DNA from: Stenopsyche tienmushanensis | Lineage: Eukaryota > Arthropoda > Insecta > Trichoptera > Stenopsychidae | Assembly (NCBI GenBank): GCA_008973525.1 | Contig: WACJ01000264.1 | Coordinates: forward strand, 372,001-436,000 | DNA length: 64,000 nt | Reading direction: 5' to 3' | Shown here: in pieces, positions 47,562 through 58,849 of the stretch | How positions within the stretch are numbered: the stretch's first letter is position 1 | Layout of the letters: the number at the start of each line of letters is the position of its first letter | Notes under the pieces: model-generated | Databases searched by the model: none | What the model was told of the DNA's origin: nothing | What the model saw: only the letters and a program-made list of their open reading frames with translations | Translations under genes and position numbers: made by a program

Positions 47562-49124
47562 TTATTTACTAATTAATGTAATTGTGTCCATATGATTTTT
47601 CCGTTTATGAAAATTAATTCTTGCCTTCGATATAGTATTATACGGGCACATATCGCATTGAAACGGCCTTTCTCCAGTATGATATTTAGTATGCTCCTTA
47701 AGATAATATTTGCTAGACGATCTATAACTACAATGCGGACATTTGAACGGCTTTTCGCCGGTGTGGGTGATCAAATGCTGCTTGAGACTCTTGGGAATAT
47801 CCGTGACGTAAGAGCAGACCTGGCATTGATACGTCTTCTTCGATTGATCGATATGAAATTTCATATGCGTCTCGAGATGCGACTTAAACGACGTCTTATA
47901 CAAGCAATGATGGCAATGAAACTGCTTATCTTTCGTGTGGATGAGCATGTGCTGCGTCAGATAGCTGAATTTCTTCGCTCTGTACGGGCAATCTTTGCAG
48001 GCAAACTTCTGAAAGCCGTGTACGTTCATGTGGAGGAGGAGATCTTGCCATTTTTCCGCGGAATACTCGCACCAATTGCAGCCGTACGGTTTGACGCCGG
48101 TGTGAAGCGATCGGTGCCGAATCAATTCGCGGGGTTGACTCGTCACGTACGAACATTCCTTACAGTTGAAGCGCTTCACCGTTGCTTCGCCGGAATGGAG
48201 CTTTAAATGCGTCGCCAGACAAATCTTAGTCGACGTCGTATACACGCAATATTTACAGGGATATATTTTATTGCCGGTGTGAATTCTTTTGTGCGTTCTG
48301 AATAAGCAATGTTTGTCGGACGCGTACGAACATTTTTCGCATGTGAATTTTTCGAGTCCGTGAACCGATAAGTGGATCTTCAATTTCTTCGACGTTTCTC
48401 CGACGTATTCGCACCAGTTGCAGCTATATAATTGTTCTCCCGTGTGTATCCTTCTGTGTTGCACAAACACGTTGGAAAAATTCGTAACGTACGAGCAATC
48501 GTTGCACTTGAACGATTCTTGGCTGTTTTCTTCTGTGTGGCCTTTCATATGCAATTCGAACGATTTTTTCCAAGAGCATTTATAGCCGCAAATCGTACAG
48601 TTAAACTGTTTTTCTTGCGAATGGACTATAAAGTGTCGCGTTAAACGACTGAATTTTTCGGTCGTATAAGAGCAATCCTTGCAGGCAAACTTATCGTATC
48701 CGTGGACTTTCATGTGGAGTTTTATCGGATACGTCGTCTCTGCGGTATAATCACAAAAGTTGCAATAAAACAATTTGGCTCTACTTTTTCGATTGAGCAC
48801 TCGATATTTTTTCCGTGGCGTTTTCTCAGTTTTATCGGTATTATCACAGCTAATATCATTTTTTTCAATGTGTTCATTTTCAATATGAATTTCATTGTTG
48901 TTTGGGCTCTCTATCTTAACCTTAGAAAGAGAAACATCATCATTGCTTGGCGTTGAATGGTTTTCTTCGCGTTTATTTATATTTTCCGATTGGATTTTCT
49001 CAATGGATTCTTGCTCGACGCTTTCAATACGTTCTTCTGAAAAGTAGTCATCTTCGACTTCCATTTTAATGCTTTTATGAGGTATTTTAACATCATTTTC
49101 TATATGATCAGCATCGCTATTCAT
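47562..49124 (-). CDS. 14-finger C2H2 protein, intronless coding region
   Basis: 520-residue probable DNA-binding protein. Start at 49124 (MNSDADHIEN) is chosen because the following KMEVEDDYFSEE aligns with the N-termini of the three tandem paralogues; the frame stays open further upstream (to 49316), but a ...TTTTTAG acceptor-like site sits just before, suggesting a 5' non-coding exon. The N-terminal 115 residues are acidic with sumoylation-type sites (IKMEVE, VKIESP) and a basic KKYRVLNRKSRAK patch. Fourteen fingers run from about 120 to 510: FYCNFC, FACKDC, FNCTIC, FKCNDC, YSCNWC, FTCEKC, YPCKYC, FNCKEC, YGCNWC, FACKDC, FHCHHC, YQCQVC, FKCPHC, FQCDMC. SYVT/CNWC/KDC/HHC types recur in a four-finger cycle. 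Long antisense frames overlap it and are not genes. Confidence 0.9.
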   Translation of the reverse strand: MNSDADHIENDVKIPHKSIKMEVEDDYFSEERIESVEQESIEKIQSENINKREENHSTPSNDDVSLSKVKIESPNNNEIHIENEHIEKNDISCDNTDKTEKTPRKKYRVLNRKSRAKLFYCNFCDYTAETTYPIKLHMKVHGYDKFACKDCSYTTEKFSRLTRHFIVHSQEKQFNCTICGYKCSWKKSFELHMKGHTEENSQESFKCNDCSYVTNFSNVFVQHRRIHTGEQLYSCNWCEYVGETSKKLKIHLSVHGLEKFTCEKCSYASDKHCLFRTHKRIHTGNKIYPCKYCVYTTSTKICLATHLKLHSGEATVKRFNCKECSYVTSQPRELIRHRSLHTGVKPYGCNWCEYSAEKWQDLLLHMNVHGFQKFACKDCPYRAKKFSYLTQHMLIHTKDKQFHCHHCLYKTSFKSHLETHMKFHIDQSKKTYQCQVCSYVTDIPKSLKQHLITHTGEKPFKCPHCSYRSSSKYYLKEHTKYHTGERPFQCDMCPYNTISKARINFHKRKNHMDTITLISK

Positions 49125-49316
49125 ACTCAGTGCCTCAACTAAGACGATTAATATCGTATCTAAAAATGAAAACGATATAAAATTATAAAAAATATCACGT
49201 TCAAGCAAATATAATGCTATAAATACTAAAATCAATTTGCATACTTGATTTAATTCAGCTTTACGCCTACATCTATACATTGCAAATTGACGGATGTATT
49301 CATAATTTTTGGTCAT

Positions 49317-50215
49317 AATACCGTTTCAGTTGTCCAGAACTTTTATATGCTTTTAAATGCCCATTTAATACCAATGGTGTCGCATATATACGTCTTAGGC
49401 ACATATTTTTAACAATATTCCATTATCAATGTCAAAATAAAAATATTTTAATATCTAATTTAAAAATAACCAGGACATCGCATAATTGAATTATATTTAT
49501 TGATAAACATATTTTAATATGCATATTGTATATATTCTAGCCATGACATTGAACGCTTTTCTTTCCGAATAAAATTTATTGTTGTAATGTTTCTCATACA
49601 GATGCAATACTTTGCTTGAGTGAAAAATATTTTCTTTAAATAATATATGATACTATAATCGATTAATTAAAGTGTTTCAATAGTAAAAGTGAGAATTTTT
49701 CATATATTTAAAAATACATATAAATTTATACAAATGGTTTTTTTAATGTGTAATTCGCAAAACTCTGCATTGTAACGATTCATGGAATATCGTGCAAGCT
49801 TTGAGGTGAGTCTTAAAAGATGTTTTAAAAGCTTATCGAGTGCTTGTCTTTAAATGTTACACTACAAATACAGTGCTGAATTGTTTCTGTAGAATATTCA
49901 CACCAATTCTCATATGGAATAACGTCTTCTCGGTTGTGGTCCTCATTGCTTATGGAGGTTCTTATAATTTTTCTTTAGTTCTTCCTTAATCCAAGCCTTC
50001 AAAACTTGAAAGACATTTGCATTCGAAACAAACAGATTTAGCAAACAAACCACTGGAATATTTTATAAGAATACAGAGAAGGTATGCAAAATCAAGCTGT
50101 TACTTTAAGAAATATGACCTGGGAAGATAAATAATTCCTAAATGCTTCATATCCGATAGCAAATCAGATCGTGGAATGCAAAAAGCCGTCTACGATTAGA
50201 GAAGAATAAACTAAG
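49317..50215. other. intergenic DNA, promoter side of the 14-finger gene
   Basis: AT-rich, no repeats or genes recognised. The block conserved upstream of the three tandem genes (GATCATAAC...AAAGCGTTT) was not found here, so this gene's control region differs. Confidence 0.35.
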
Positions 50216-50221
50216 CAATGT

Positions 50222-50495
50222 ATGTTAACATATTTGTTGATTAACATGTTGTTAACTGTGTGTCATGAACAATTGTGGTTTGTGGAGACGTGGAAGCTAA
50301 CAGCAGGCCTTTCGCACAAAATAAAGGTCGTCCAATGTGCCATGAAAAGATCTATGTTCGGAGTATCTTTTAAAGATAAAATCAGAAATGATGATATCCG
50401 AAGAAGAACTCGAGTAATGGACGCTACTGAAAGAATTGGCACAGAGTGGCAAAGGGCGGGACACGTCTGCCGAAGAAACGACGGTCAATGAAGCG
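50222..50495 (+). mobile_element. LINE reverse transcriptase C-terminal remnant
   Basis: Reads WFVETWKLTAGLSHKIKVVQ, then AMKRSMFGVSFKDKIRNDDI, RRRTRVMDATERIGTEWQRA, and GHVCRRNDGQ. The pattern AM.R.M.G.S..D.IRN..IRRRT.V.D...R......W.GH..RR.DG is a highly recurrent C-terminal segment of insect non-LTR endonuclease/reverse transcriptase proteins. No catalytic part is retained. Confidence 0.65.
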
Positions 50496-50519
50496 TCCGA
50501 GAGCAGGCAAACGGAATGA

Positions 50520-50745
50520 ATGGTTGTTAACATATTTTGGCATTTTTTAGATAATAAAAACAGTGAAAAATTGTTTTGTCCAATTCAATTTGACGAATCT
50601 ACTGATATCAGAAACAAAGCACACTTACTCTGTTTTGTCAGGGTTGAATATGAAGAATTACATTGTTCGCTTAACTTGCCAGATAGAATCTGTAGCTCAG
50701 AGATTTTTGAAGCACTTAATAGTTATTTCCTGAAAAATTAAATTC
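50520..50745 (+). mobile_element. hAT transposase remnant
   Basis: Plus-strand frame reads FCPIQFDESTDIRNKAHLLC, then FVRVEYEELH, LNLPDRICSSEIFEALNSYF and LKN stop. DESTDI..KA.LL.FVR and the ..IF.ALN.YF block match the region around the first catalytic Asp of ZBED5/SCAND3-like hAT transposases. It starts directly after a LINE remnant and is truncated on both sides. Confidence 0.6.
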
Positions 50746-50749
50746 AATG

Positions 50750-53434
50750 TAAAATATTTAAAACAAAAATCCAGTTAAAATTATGATCTAACACTTATTC
50801 TAGAAACTCATTCGGATCACTTCAGCACTCACAATATATTTATACAAAACATTCCTTATTGGATCTACTTACATTCAGAAATCAGCATTCACAGAGTGCT
50901 CGTTATTTAAACTTATTCTTTGCGCCAACCAAATGTTTCATATTAAATAAATCTCTTAGAACCAGATATATCGTATCGATGTCTTATTTCATAGCAAATT
51001 TCAGTTTAAATATTTGAATTTGTCATGTCATTATTATTCTCCAAAAGACTGGCAATCATCATTTTTCTATTTTATACTAATTTATATAAAACCACGGCCA
51101 TTATTGATGATTTTGTTATTGAATAAAATTAATGCTCCTATTTGTGATATGTAAGAGTTTTTAAATGACTGAATAATAATAAAGACGTTAAAAATATTGA
51201 ATAGCAACCGTATATCATTTGACGGATGATAATTTTGAAATTTTTTGGCCATAACACGTATAATATGGAGCATATACTTTAACGTCAAAAATTTAAATAA
51301 TTTTATCAAATTTGTTTTTATTCATCTAAGTACAATTTTTTAAAATCAAATTGCTATTTTTTAGTGCTATTAATTGCAGAATAAAATTTATTAGCATATT
51401 TGAAAATATTTAATATTTAAATTCAGATCATATTGACATTTTAAATAAGGCATTCGTTCAAATGAAGATATCAACACGTCATAGAACAACGTCAAATAAA
51501 ACTCAATTTGTTTTTCATAATAGTTACTATTTTATTTTGGAATCATCAACTCACATTATATAACAATCATCATTCGAAACATACATATATTATAAATAAT
51601 ATTCATAACTAAATAAAGATATAAAGATAATAGTTATATATTGGATTTATTACGATAAAAATACAACTAATTTATAACAATATAAGTGCATGATTTGCGT
51701 ATATATCTTTTGACTCTTTTGAGATTCGGCACAATACCGATTGTATTGTGATGAATACATTTTGCTGCCGTATTATATTTAAGATTACGTTTATATACAA
51801 ACACATAGCGATTGCTTTTTCGTATTGTGAATCCGTCGAATTAAGATTCGCACAATATTCACTCCCCGTCTTCCCGAATACACGTTATTTAAGGTCCGAT
51901 AAATGTGTGGTTTTGCAGACGTTGATGTGGATCATATCAGCGTTATTATAAATCGGCAATCTTTTTTCATGAAATGTGCCCTCGAATTCCAAGAACGTTG
52001 GCAACCAGAAGTTCTATCTGACGTATGAATCAAACTACTCCAGTTTGTGCCTTTTTATGGTGTTGTGTACCTGGACCTGTTTATCCATCAATGCCAGCAC
52101 GTCAGGATTGGTCCTCCGAGCAGTCCATCGAATTTTCCGACAGCTTCCAGCATTTAAAGCATGTTACTCTCTCTAATTGCTCTTGGTTGGCGCTTACAAA
52201 ACGATCCGGAGTCGATTTATTCATGATTTTCTCGGAGTACAGTTTGAACAAGAGCAGGGAGAGTACACACCCTTATCTATTTTCTCCTAAGCCTTTCAGG
52301 TGGGTATTTTACTCTACGGTGCTCACTGCTCGTGGGTAACAGTCGAACGCTAGGTAATGATATAGAGTAGAGGTTGGCGAATGCAGCTTTGTCTAGTGCA
52401 GATAGGGGAGAATGTCTACGGCTGCTCGAATAGCGACTCGTCTCTATAGCTGAGTAATACGAGTGACCGAAACCAATTCCAAACACTCCACAGTACCATG
52501 GAGGAAAGGGGTATCCCTGCAGTCTGTCAGTGTCCTCATGTTATAGTTTCGTTTATATTTTAAGTTTACTTTATTCCCTTCTTTTCTCGATTGCACCTTC
52601 GGATATACGTAGTCAGTGAAAGGCATGGATGCCTGGAAGTTCTGTACGAAGTGCTCCCAGGGATTGAAAGAATGATAGAAGACATTCTGCATGGCTAGCT
52701 GGTGAGCGTCAGCTCACAATCACAGTCAGTCAATCACAACAACAGTTTACAGTTGACCCCGTGTTCTCCTCTCAACACACCGGCCTTAAATGCAGTTTTG
52801 TCGACTCTCTTGAAAACAAAAACCACATCAGCATCAGAGCATCAGTATTATTACTCTGCGGATATACCTCGTATATTCATTTTTCATTCGTCTTCCTTAA
52901 TTTATCGAATTATAATACATTTTCCGTTCATAATATTCCGATGATCGGAGCTCTTCTAGAAAAAAGAGTAATTTTTATACATTTATTTATTGCATTCTTC
53001 TTAAATCTCCGAGTAATTTCTTTTCATCTTCGAGCAATTTGATGCCGTCATGAAATTCTGCAAGATGCATCTCCGCATCATCGATTTGCATTCATCGGAA
53101 AGCATTTAATGCGCGTCAAAGGATCGCCGTAACCGGTCTATGGCTAATAATGTAATGTCATCGAGCAAATTTAATATTTTTCAATAAAAACATGTCATAA
53201 ATCACTTCTCTATTTACATAATTTTAGTTCGATCGATTGATACCATTTGGAATCCATTAGGATTTCACACCTTACTGGATAAATGGCGCAGAAGAAAGCA
53301 CGACGTTGACGAAGATCAAACGTCCGTCATGATTACATTTATTTCTACGTATCCTGATTGAACGAGCATTAAAGCAATCCGTAACGAGTGCTCCGTATAA
53401 AATATGCATGCCACTTTATATATATATAATTATT
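50750..53434. other. intergenic DNA with decayed repeats
   Basis: AT-rich until about 51960, then a mixed-composition repeat region to 52700. Frames at 51976-52339 have no recognisable domain. The segment from 52700 to the stop codon at 53435 shows nothing identifiable. Confidence 0.35.
52280..52692 (-). repeat. decayed repeat shared with 0.4-0.9 kb
   Basis: Minus-strand pieces read SFNPWEHFVQNFQASMPF and, separately, TDCRDTPFLHG. The GCGACTCGTCTC and ATACGAGTGACCGAAA segments and the CTGCAGTC block match 600-720 in the same order. Probably a retroelement 5' part; class unknown. Confidence 0.4.
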
Positions 53435-55012
53435 TCAACAATCACTCGGTCTCTCGTTTTTGATATAAATCGTTTCACTTATTTCGACGCAATGTTTTCT
53501 CTTTTTGTGTTTATTGAGTTTCGACTTCGTAATCGTTTCGTACGGGCACATATCACATTTAACTCTCGTCCCCGTATGGTATTTGACGTGCTCCCTGAGA
53601 TGATATTTGCTGTACGATCTGTACGTGCAGTAGGAGCATTTGAACGGTTTCTCGCCGGTGTGAATCGCCATGTGGTGCGTGAGAACGGCCCAGACTCCAG
53701 TCACGTACGAGCACACGTGGCACTTGAACGACTTTTTCGCCTGTCCCTCCATGTGGAACTTCATATGAGTCTCGAGATAGGATTTGTGCGATGTCATATA
53801 GGAGCAATGATCGCATATCAGATGTATCCTGTCCAAATGCCGCATGAGCACTCGGTAGTTGTTCGTCGTGAATTCGCAGTCTTTGCAGGCAAACTCCTTC
53901 AAGTTGTGCACGCTCATGTGAGCGAACAGATTGTGCTGCTCCGTCGCCGTATAATTGCACCAGTTGCACGAGTACGGATTCACGCCGGTGTGTATTATCA
54001 TGTGCCGCGTTAACACATGCGGCTCGGACGCCACGTAAGAGCATTCCTTGCAATTGAATGTTTTTACCGAGCCGTCGCTGAAATGTAGTTCCATATGCTT
54101 TTTCAATAGGATCTTTTTCGTCACTTCATAGACGCAATGGTCGCATTTATATATTTGTTTGCGCAGTATGTGTTCCTTTTTTATTGCTTTGCGCGTGTGA
54201 ATCGCCATGTGCGTCCTGAAAGTACCGTGCCTGTTAACAGTGTACGGACATTTATCGCATGTGAACCGAGTGAGCCCGTGCGAAATCAGATGTACTCTCA
54301 GCTCTCGAATCGTGTCTCCGGTGTATTTACACCAATTACAATTGTACACTCTTTCGCCGGTATGGCTTCTGGTGTGCTGCTTGAGTAGCTGCCGACTGAC
54401 CGTTACAAACGAACATTCAACGCAGCGCAAAGGTTCGCGAGATTTATCATCAGCGTGGAGTTTCATGTGAGATTCGAATGATGTTTTGGACGATATTTTG
54501 TACACGCAGTGAGGGCAATTGAATCGTTTTACGCCCGTGTGCACTTTAAAGTGTTGCGTCAATCGACCGAATTTTTCCGTCGTAAATGAACAATCTTTGC
54601 AGGCGAATGTGTCGTATCCGTGGACACGCATGTGCGCTTTTACGAGCGGCGTTTTAGACGCACTATAATTGCAGAAATTGCAATAGAATATTTTGCATTT
54701 TTTCTTTTCAAGCGGTTCTACCTTGATTTCAATCTTATGGATGTTTTCTTTAGTATCGATTTCATTAGATGTTCCTTCGCATTTAATTTCCTTTTCGAAT
54801 GGATCACGGATGTCAATTTCAATCTCCTTTTTAATAATCAATTTGTCGTCATAGGATTCTGTAGGCTGATATTCATAATAGTCGGGTGGTTCTATTTTCA
54901 CTATAACAGGACTCGTAGTAGATTCTGACTTTAAGCCTTCGTTGCTCTCTTCACATTCTTGTTTAACAATGACATTGAATTCTTCGCTAAAATGATCATC
55001 TTCTACATCCAT
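53435..55012 (-). CDS. 14-finger C2H2 protein, tandem-array copy 1
   Basis: 525-residue probable DNA-binding protein, intronless. The start MDVEDDHFSE aligns with its tandem paralogues. Residues 1-107 are acidic and contain four sumoylation-type sites (VKQE, VKIE, IKCE, IKVE) and a conserved DPFEKEIK segment. Fourteen fingers follow, about 110-507: FYCNFC, FACKDC, FNCPHC, LRCVEC, YNCNWC, FTCDKC, YKCDHC, FNCKEC, YSCNWC, FACKDC, LICDHC, FKCHVC, FKCSYC, VKCDMC. The order of types repeats in a four-finger cycle, as in the 47.6-49.1 kb gene. A short tail ends RPSDC. Its promoter-side flank (55013-55330) is conserved upstream of the next two genes, showing duplication of the whole locus. Confidence 0.92.
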   Translation of the reverse strand: MDVEDDHFSEEFNVIVKQECEESNEGLKSESTTSPVIVKIEPPDYYEYQPTESYDDKLIIKKEIEIDIRDPFEKEIKCEGTSNEIDTKENIHKIEIKVEPLEKKKCKIFYCNFCNYSASKTPLVKAHMRVHGYDTFACKDCSFTTEKFGRLTQHFKVHTGVKRFNCPHCVYKISSKTSFESHMKLHADDKSREPLRCVECSFVTVSRQLLKQHTRSHTGERVYNCNWCKYTGDTIRELRVHLISHGLTRFTCDKCPYTVNRHGTFRTHMAIHTRKAIKKEHILRKQIYKCDHCVYEVTKKILLKKHMELHFSDGSVKTFNCKECSYVASEPHVLTRHMIIHTGVNPYSCNWCNYTATEQHNLFAHMSVHNLKEFACKDCEFTTNNYRVLMRHLDRIHLICDHCSYMTSHKSYLETHMKFHMEGQAKKSFKCHVCSYVTGVWAVLTHHMAIHTGEKPFKCSYCTYRSYSKYHLREHVKYHTGTRVKCDMCPYETITKSKLNKHKKRKHCVEISETIYIKNERPSDC

Positions 55013-55340
55013 TTTCGCTAACTGATCATAACAACAAAGCGTTTGACAGATTGACAGATGTCGGTGAAGTGTATTTTTAAGAAATGAATATTGGCTTTTA
55101 GTGGCCTCTTGTACAGGGTTTTCATCCTATCAATTTGACATGGTTTTCAAAGCGCTCATATGCTTCGAAAAAATAGTCGCCAACTACACCTTCTAATGAT
55201 TTTAACTCAAGATGTAGCCTTACAGGTCGGTTGGCTAAATCACTGAACTACATACAGGTCATTTACCTACATCGTCAAATATATTTTGGCCATAACAAAC
55301 TATCAGCTGCTTGATATCAATGACCATACCAATATTTATA
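55013..55340 (-). promoter_or_regulatory. duplicated promoter-side block, copy 1
   Basis: Directly upstream of the array copy-1 start. Contains TGATCATAAC, AAAGCGTTTGACAGATTGAC, AGATGTC, a TCGCCAACTACAC segment and TTTTGGCCATAAC about 270 bases out. All these recur in order at 57944-58260 and 62337-62640. Shared retention suggests it carries the 5' UTR and promoter; this is inferred. Confidence 0.55.
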
Positions 55341-56638
55341 AAAAATATCAATATTTAACTACAAATCTACAATAACATCAATCATACGTATAGAATATTT
55401 CATATCATTTATCATAAGGATTGAATTTATATTTTAAAAAGTATGAGAGACTCTGCAAAAAATTAAATTCAACCTTCAAAATATTAAAATACTTTGACTG
55501 CCCAAATCGCATTTTAACGCCCCGTATATATACGTTTTAGGCAGCTAAAGTGATATGCTTTTTTGTAAAAATATATTATCTAAATTAATTTTAAATATTT
55601 TATAATATCTATTCTGAACCTTTTTAATATGTTTTATATTATGCGCCATAATATGAACAAACATTTTAAAAATATAATTATTTACAAATAGCACATTTGA
55701 ATATAATCTTCTAATATTGTTTTCAAATGGAAATTTCTCCGTAAACTGGACAAGCAGTCCTGAGAAAGTTGTCCAGGCCACTTTTTTGTTTCTATGTTGA
55801 TCAAATCTTATTAAAGAAATGGATTAGTTGATAAAAACCACAAATTAATCAAAATGTATTTCCATGGGGACTGTTTGCAAAATGTTGAGATATGACGCCT
55901 ATGTAAATAATTACATCATAAATTTGCAAAAGCTTTTTTGTTGTGGAATTTTAAGTAGATTAATATTCTTACAGCATTCCTCCTAGCAATATCTCATCAA
56001 TAAAATGCTACATTTTGTAAGTTGCATAGCTTATGAGAGTGAATTATTCTGCATAAAAATTGATAACAATGTAGATGACATTGATTTGCCAGTATTTGAT
56101 CTTACATTACATATCTAAAATATAAAAATTAATTTTTGTTTGTTCGTATTTAATCCGCTGCCATATCGTTCATTAGAATGCGATTAAACTTTGTGAACTT
56201 AATGTTTAGAGTTGCGGATATAACATAGGCATAGTAAAAATATTGTTTGTGTACGCAGTTTGTTATACGAGACGTGGCATTGCAACGTATGCTGAAAAAA
56301 ATTAGTCTTTATTTTTATGCGTTATTGAACATATAATGCGTTAATAAATTGTGTGCATCTCGCGTTGTATTATAAGCTGCTTAAAATCTTCAAATATAAA
56401 CCTTTTGTACTATTATCACATTCTTGTATATGGCATTGATAAAAGGAATGGTAAATGTGTTAATATAACAGTAAAAGAACGCAATTTAGTTTGAAAAATT
56501 GTATTATTCGCAGGTTTTTAATATTATATAACTAATACACACATACAATGAGCTAATTTCCATTAAGTTTATAAATTGCTGTCAGTAAGGCTGTCTTATA
56601 TCAATATGATAGTTTTTATTTTCATGTATATTATGTTT
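55341..56638. other. 3' flank of array copy 2
   Basis: AT-rich. The segment 55540-55800, with AGAAAGTTGTCCAGGCCACT, is also found at about 63090-63200, and 56340-56590 (TATAAGCTGCTTAAAATCTT; ACACACATACAATGAGCT) is also found at about 63255-63480 and, in part, 60170-60600. These are the duplicated downstream flanks of the zinc-finger loci. A repeat unit sits at 56115-56300. Confidence 0.5.
56115..56300 (+). repeat. ~120-bp interspersed unit
   Basis: Starts TCTAAAATATAAAAATTAAT, keeps GCTGCCATATCGTTCATTAG and TAACATAGGCATAGTAAAAA, and ends near TATACGAGACGTGGCATTGC. The same 3' half is at 60.05-60.09 kb. Confidence 0.7.
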
Positions 56639-57943
56639 TTAATTTGTCAATGTTATAATTTCCGTGTGAGTCTTCATATGGGCTTCAAGAAGTAATTTGC
56701 GCGAAGTCATGTAAGAACAATGATTGCACATTAAGTGCATTCTACTCAAATGTCTCCTGAGGATGCAGTATTGATTTGTTGTGAAACTGCAATTTTTGCA
56801 AGCAAATTCTTTAAGGCTGTGGACATCGTTCATGTGCGTGAGCAAATCGCGATGCTTTACCGCCGTATAACTGCACCAATTGCAAGAATAAGGACTCTCC
56901 CCGGTGTGAATCGTCATATGCAGATTTAATCTGTACGCATCAGTGGTTACAAAAGAACATTCCTTGCAATCGAAAGTTTTCACTGGGCTCTCACACGTGT
57001 GTAAATCCATGTGTTTTTTTAATAGACTTTTTGATGTCGCTTCGTAAACGCATTCGGTGCATTTATATATATATTTATTCTTGTATATAATCCGCCTTCC
57101 GTATGTTTTGCGCGAGTGAAGTCCCATGTGCCGCTTAAAACGTTCGTACCTTTCATTAGTGAATGAACATTTATTGCATGAGAATTTAGTAAACCCATGA
57201 GTAGTCAAATGAAATCTCAGCGCTCTTATCGAGTCCCCGTTATATGTGCACCAATTGCAATCGTATGCTATTTTACTGGTGTGACTCTCAGTGTGCTGCT
57301 TAAGGCGCAGTTGGCTATCCGTTACGAATGAACATTCCGTGCACTTCAAAGATTCTTGAGACTTTTCTTCGGCGTGTAATTTCATATGTGATTCAAATGC
57401 TGGCTTGGAAGAAATATTGAAAACACAGTGAGGACAATAAAAGCGTCTTCCGCCCGTATGAACACTAATATGTTTGGTCAATCGACCGAATTTATCCGTC
57501 GTAAATGAACAATCTTTGCAGGCGAACGTGTGATATCCGTGAACACGCATGTGCACTTTTAAAAGTGGCGTTTTTGACGCACTGTATTCACAGAAATTGC
57601 AATAGAATATTTTGCATTTTCTTTTTTCAATTGGTTCTACCTTGATTTCAATCTTATGGATGTTTTCTTTTGTATCAATTGCATTAGACGTTCCTTCTTG
57701 TTTAATTTCCTTTTCGAATGGATCACGGATGTCGATATCGACCTCTTTGCGTATATTTAATTTGCTGTCATGGGATTCTGTAGGCGGATCTTCATAATAG
57801 GAGTCGGGTGGTTCTGTTTTTATCTTTACAGCACTTGTGGTAGGTTCTGGTATTAAACCATCATCACTGTCTACACATTCTTGTTTAATAATATCATGGA
57901 CTTCTTCGCTAAAAAGATCATCTTCACCTTCCATCTTCGCCAA
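56639..57943 (-). CDS. 11-finger C2H2 protein, tandem-array copy 2
   Basis: 434-residue probable DNA-binding protein, intronless. Starts MAKMEGEDDLFSEE; the second ATG (residue 4) aligns with the copy-1 start and is an alternative. The N-terminal acidic region keeps DPFEKEIK and sumoylation-type sites (IKQE, IKTE, IKVE). Eleven fingers: FYCNFC, FACKDC, FYCPHC, LKCTEC, YDCNWC, FSCNKC, YKCTEC, FDCKEC, YSCNWC, FACKNC, LMCNHC. The protein ends seven residues after finger 11 (EIITLTN), so the last three fingers of copy 1 (YVT/YRS/DMC types) are missing. It is most similar to copy 3 in fingers 4-8. Finger 10 and finger 9 have an extra residue between the His pair. Confidence 0.92.
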   Translation of the reverse strand: MAKMEGEDDLFSEEVHDIIKQECVDSDDGLIPEPTTSAVKIKTEPPDSYYEDPPTESHDSKLNIRKEVDIDIRDPFEKEIKQEGTSNAIDTKENIHKIEIKVEPIEKRKCKIFYCNFCEYSASKTPLLKVHMRVHGYHTFACKDCSFTTDKFGRLTKHISVHTGGRRFYCPHCVFNISSKPAFESHMKLHAEEKSQESLKCTECSFVTDSQLRLKQHTESHTSKIAYDCNWCTYNGDSIRALRFHLTTHGFTKFSCNKCSFTNERYERFKRHMGLHSRKTYGRRIIYKNKYIYKCTECVYEATSKSLLKKHMDLHTCESPVKTFDCKECSFVTTDAYRLNLHMTIHTGESPYSCNWCSYTAVKHRDLLTHMNDVHSLKEFACKNCSFTTNQYCILRRHLSRMHLMCNHCSYMTSRKLLLEAHMKTHTEIITLTN

Positions 57944-58260
57944 CTGATCATAACAATAAAGCGTTTGACGGATGGTCAGATGTCACTGACATGAATATTG
58001 ATTTTTAGTGGCGACTTGTACAGATTCATGGTCATCATTATGACACGGCGTCCAAAGAGTTTATATGTTTTGAAAAAGTAGTCGCCAACTATACTTTTTC
58101 ATGATTTTAATTCAAGACGTCTGAGTTGAAAGTTCGTTGGCTGTCACTGAATTGCACGCAAGCTATTTACCAACACTGTTAAATATATTTTGGCCATAAC
58201 AAATAGTCAGCTGTTTTATATAAACGGCCATATCAATATTTATAAAATATACAAATTTAA
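57944..58260 (-). promoter_or_regulatory. duplicated promoter-side block, copy 2
   Basis: Upstream of array copy 2. Shares CAACTGATCATAACAA, AAAGCGTTTGAC, AGATGTC, TCGCCAACTA and TTTTGGCCATAACAAA with copies 1 and 3. It is closer to copy 3, for example AAGTTCGTTGGCTGTCACTG. Confidence 0.55.
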
Positions 58261-58849
58261 AATAACATATTAATCGTACGCATAGAATATTTTATATTAT
58301 TTATCTTGGGGATTGGATAAATATTTTCGAAATGACGAGAGACTCATTAAAAAAAATTTAATCCAACCGTTAAAGTATTAAATCATTTTAACTGCCCAAG
58401 ACGTATTTATGCGACAATATTTTGTAGGTAGCTTTTATTTTTTTACAATATTTTGTGCAATTCTTCAAATTTAACTTGTATTTTTCTTTCATCCTTAAGA
58501 AAAAATGTGGATTGAACAGGAGCGTAACAAAATGGTGGCAAAGCAGGCGCCAGAAAGCAAAATACCGACCCAGTCGATACTTTACAATGAATTAACACTA
58601 ATTGCTCTATTCGTTTTTATAATATATGCTAAGTTGTCTAATATCTCTTTTCTTCGTTATCTCTTAAATATTGAGCCGACCCAACAGGGTGTAAACCCGC
58701 AATAAAATAAAGATAATAATAATTTCGACCGATTGTAAAAAAAACAACCCACCCCACACCCCACAATCACTTTTCTTCGGATAATTTCGTTTTGTAATGA
58801 GATTTCTTAATCGTTCTACATATTCAAGTATAGCGTTCAATAGCGAGGC

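Noticed and set aside
47592..48206. 204-codon plus-strand open frame
   Set aside because: Exactly antisense to the finger-coding region of the 14-finger gene; C2H2 codon usage leaves the opposite strand open. The same applies to 53408-54013 (+), 39484-39990 (-), 43555-43956 (-) and 40091-40363 (-).
58505..58705. 66-codon frame with a hydrophobic stretch
   Set aside because: Not found in the other duplicated loci and no recognisable family; probably chance.
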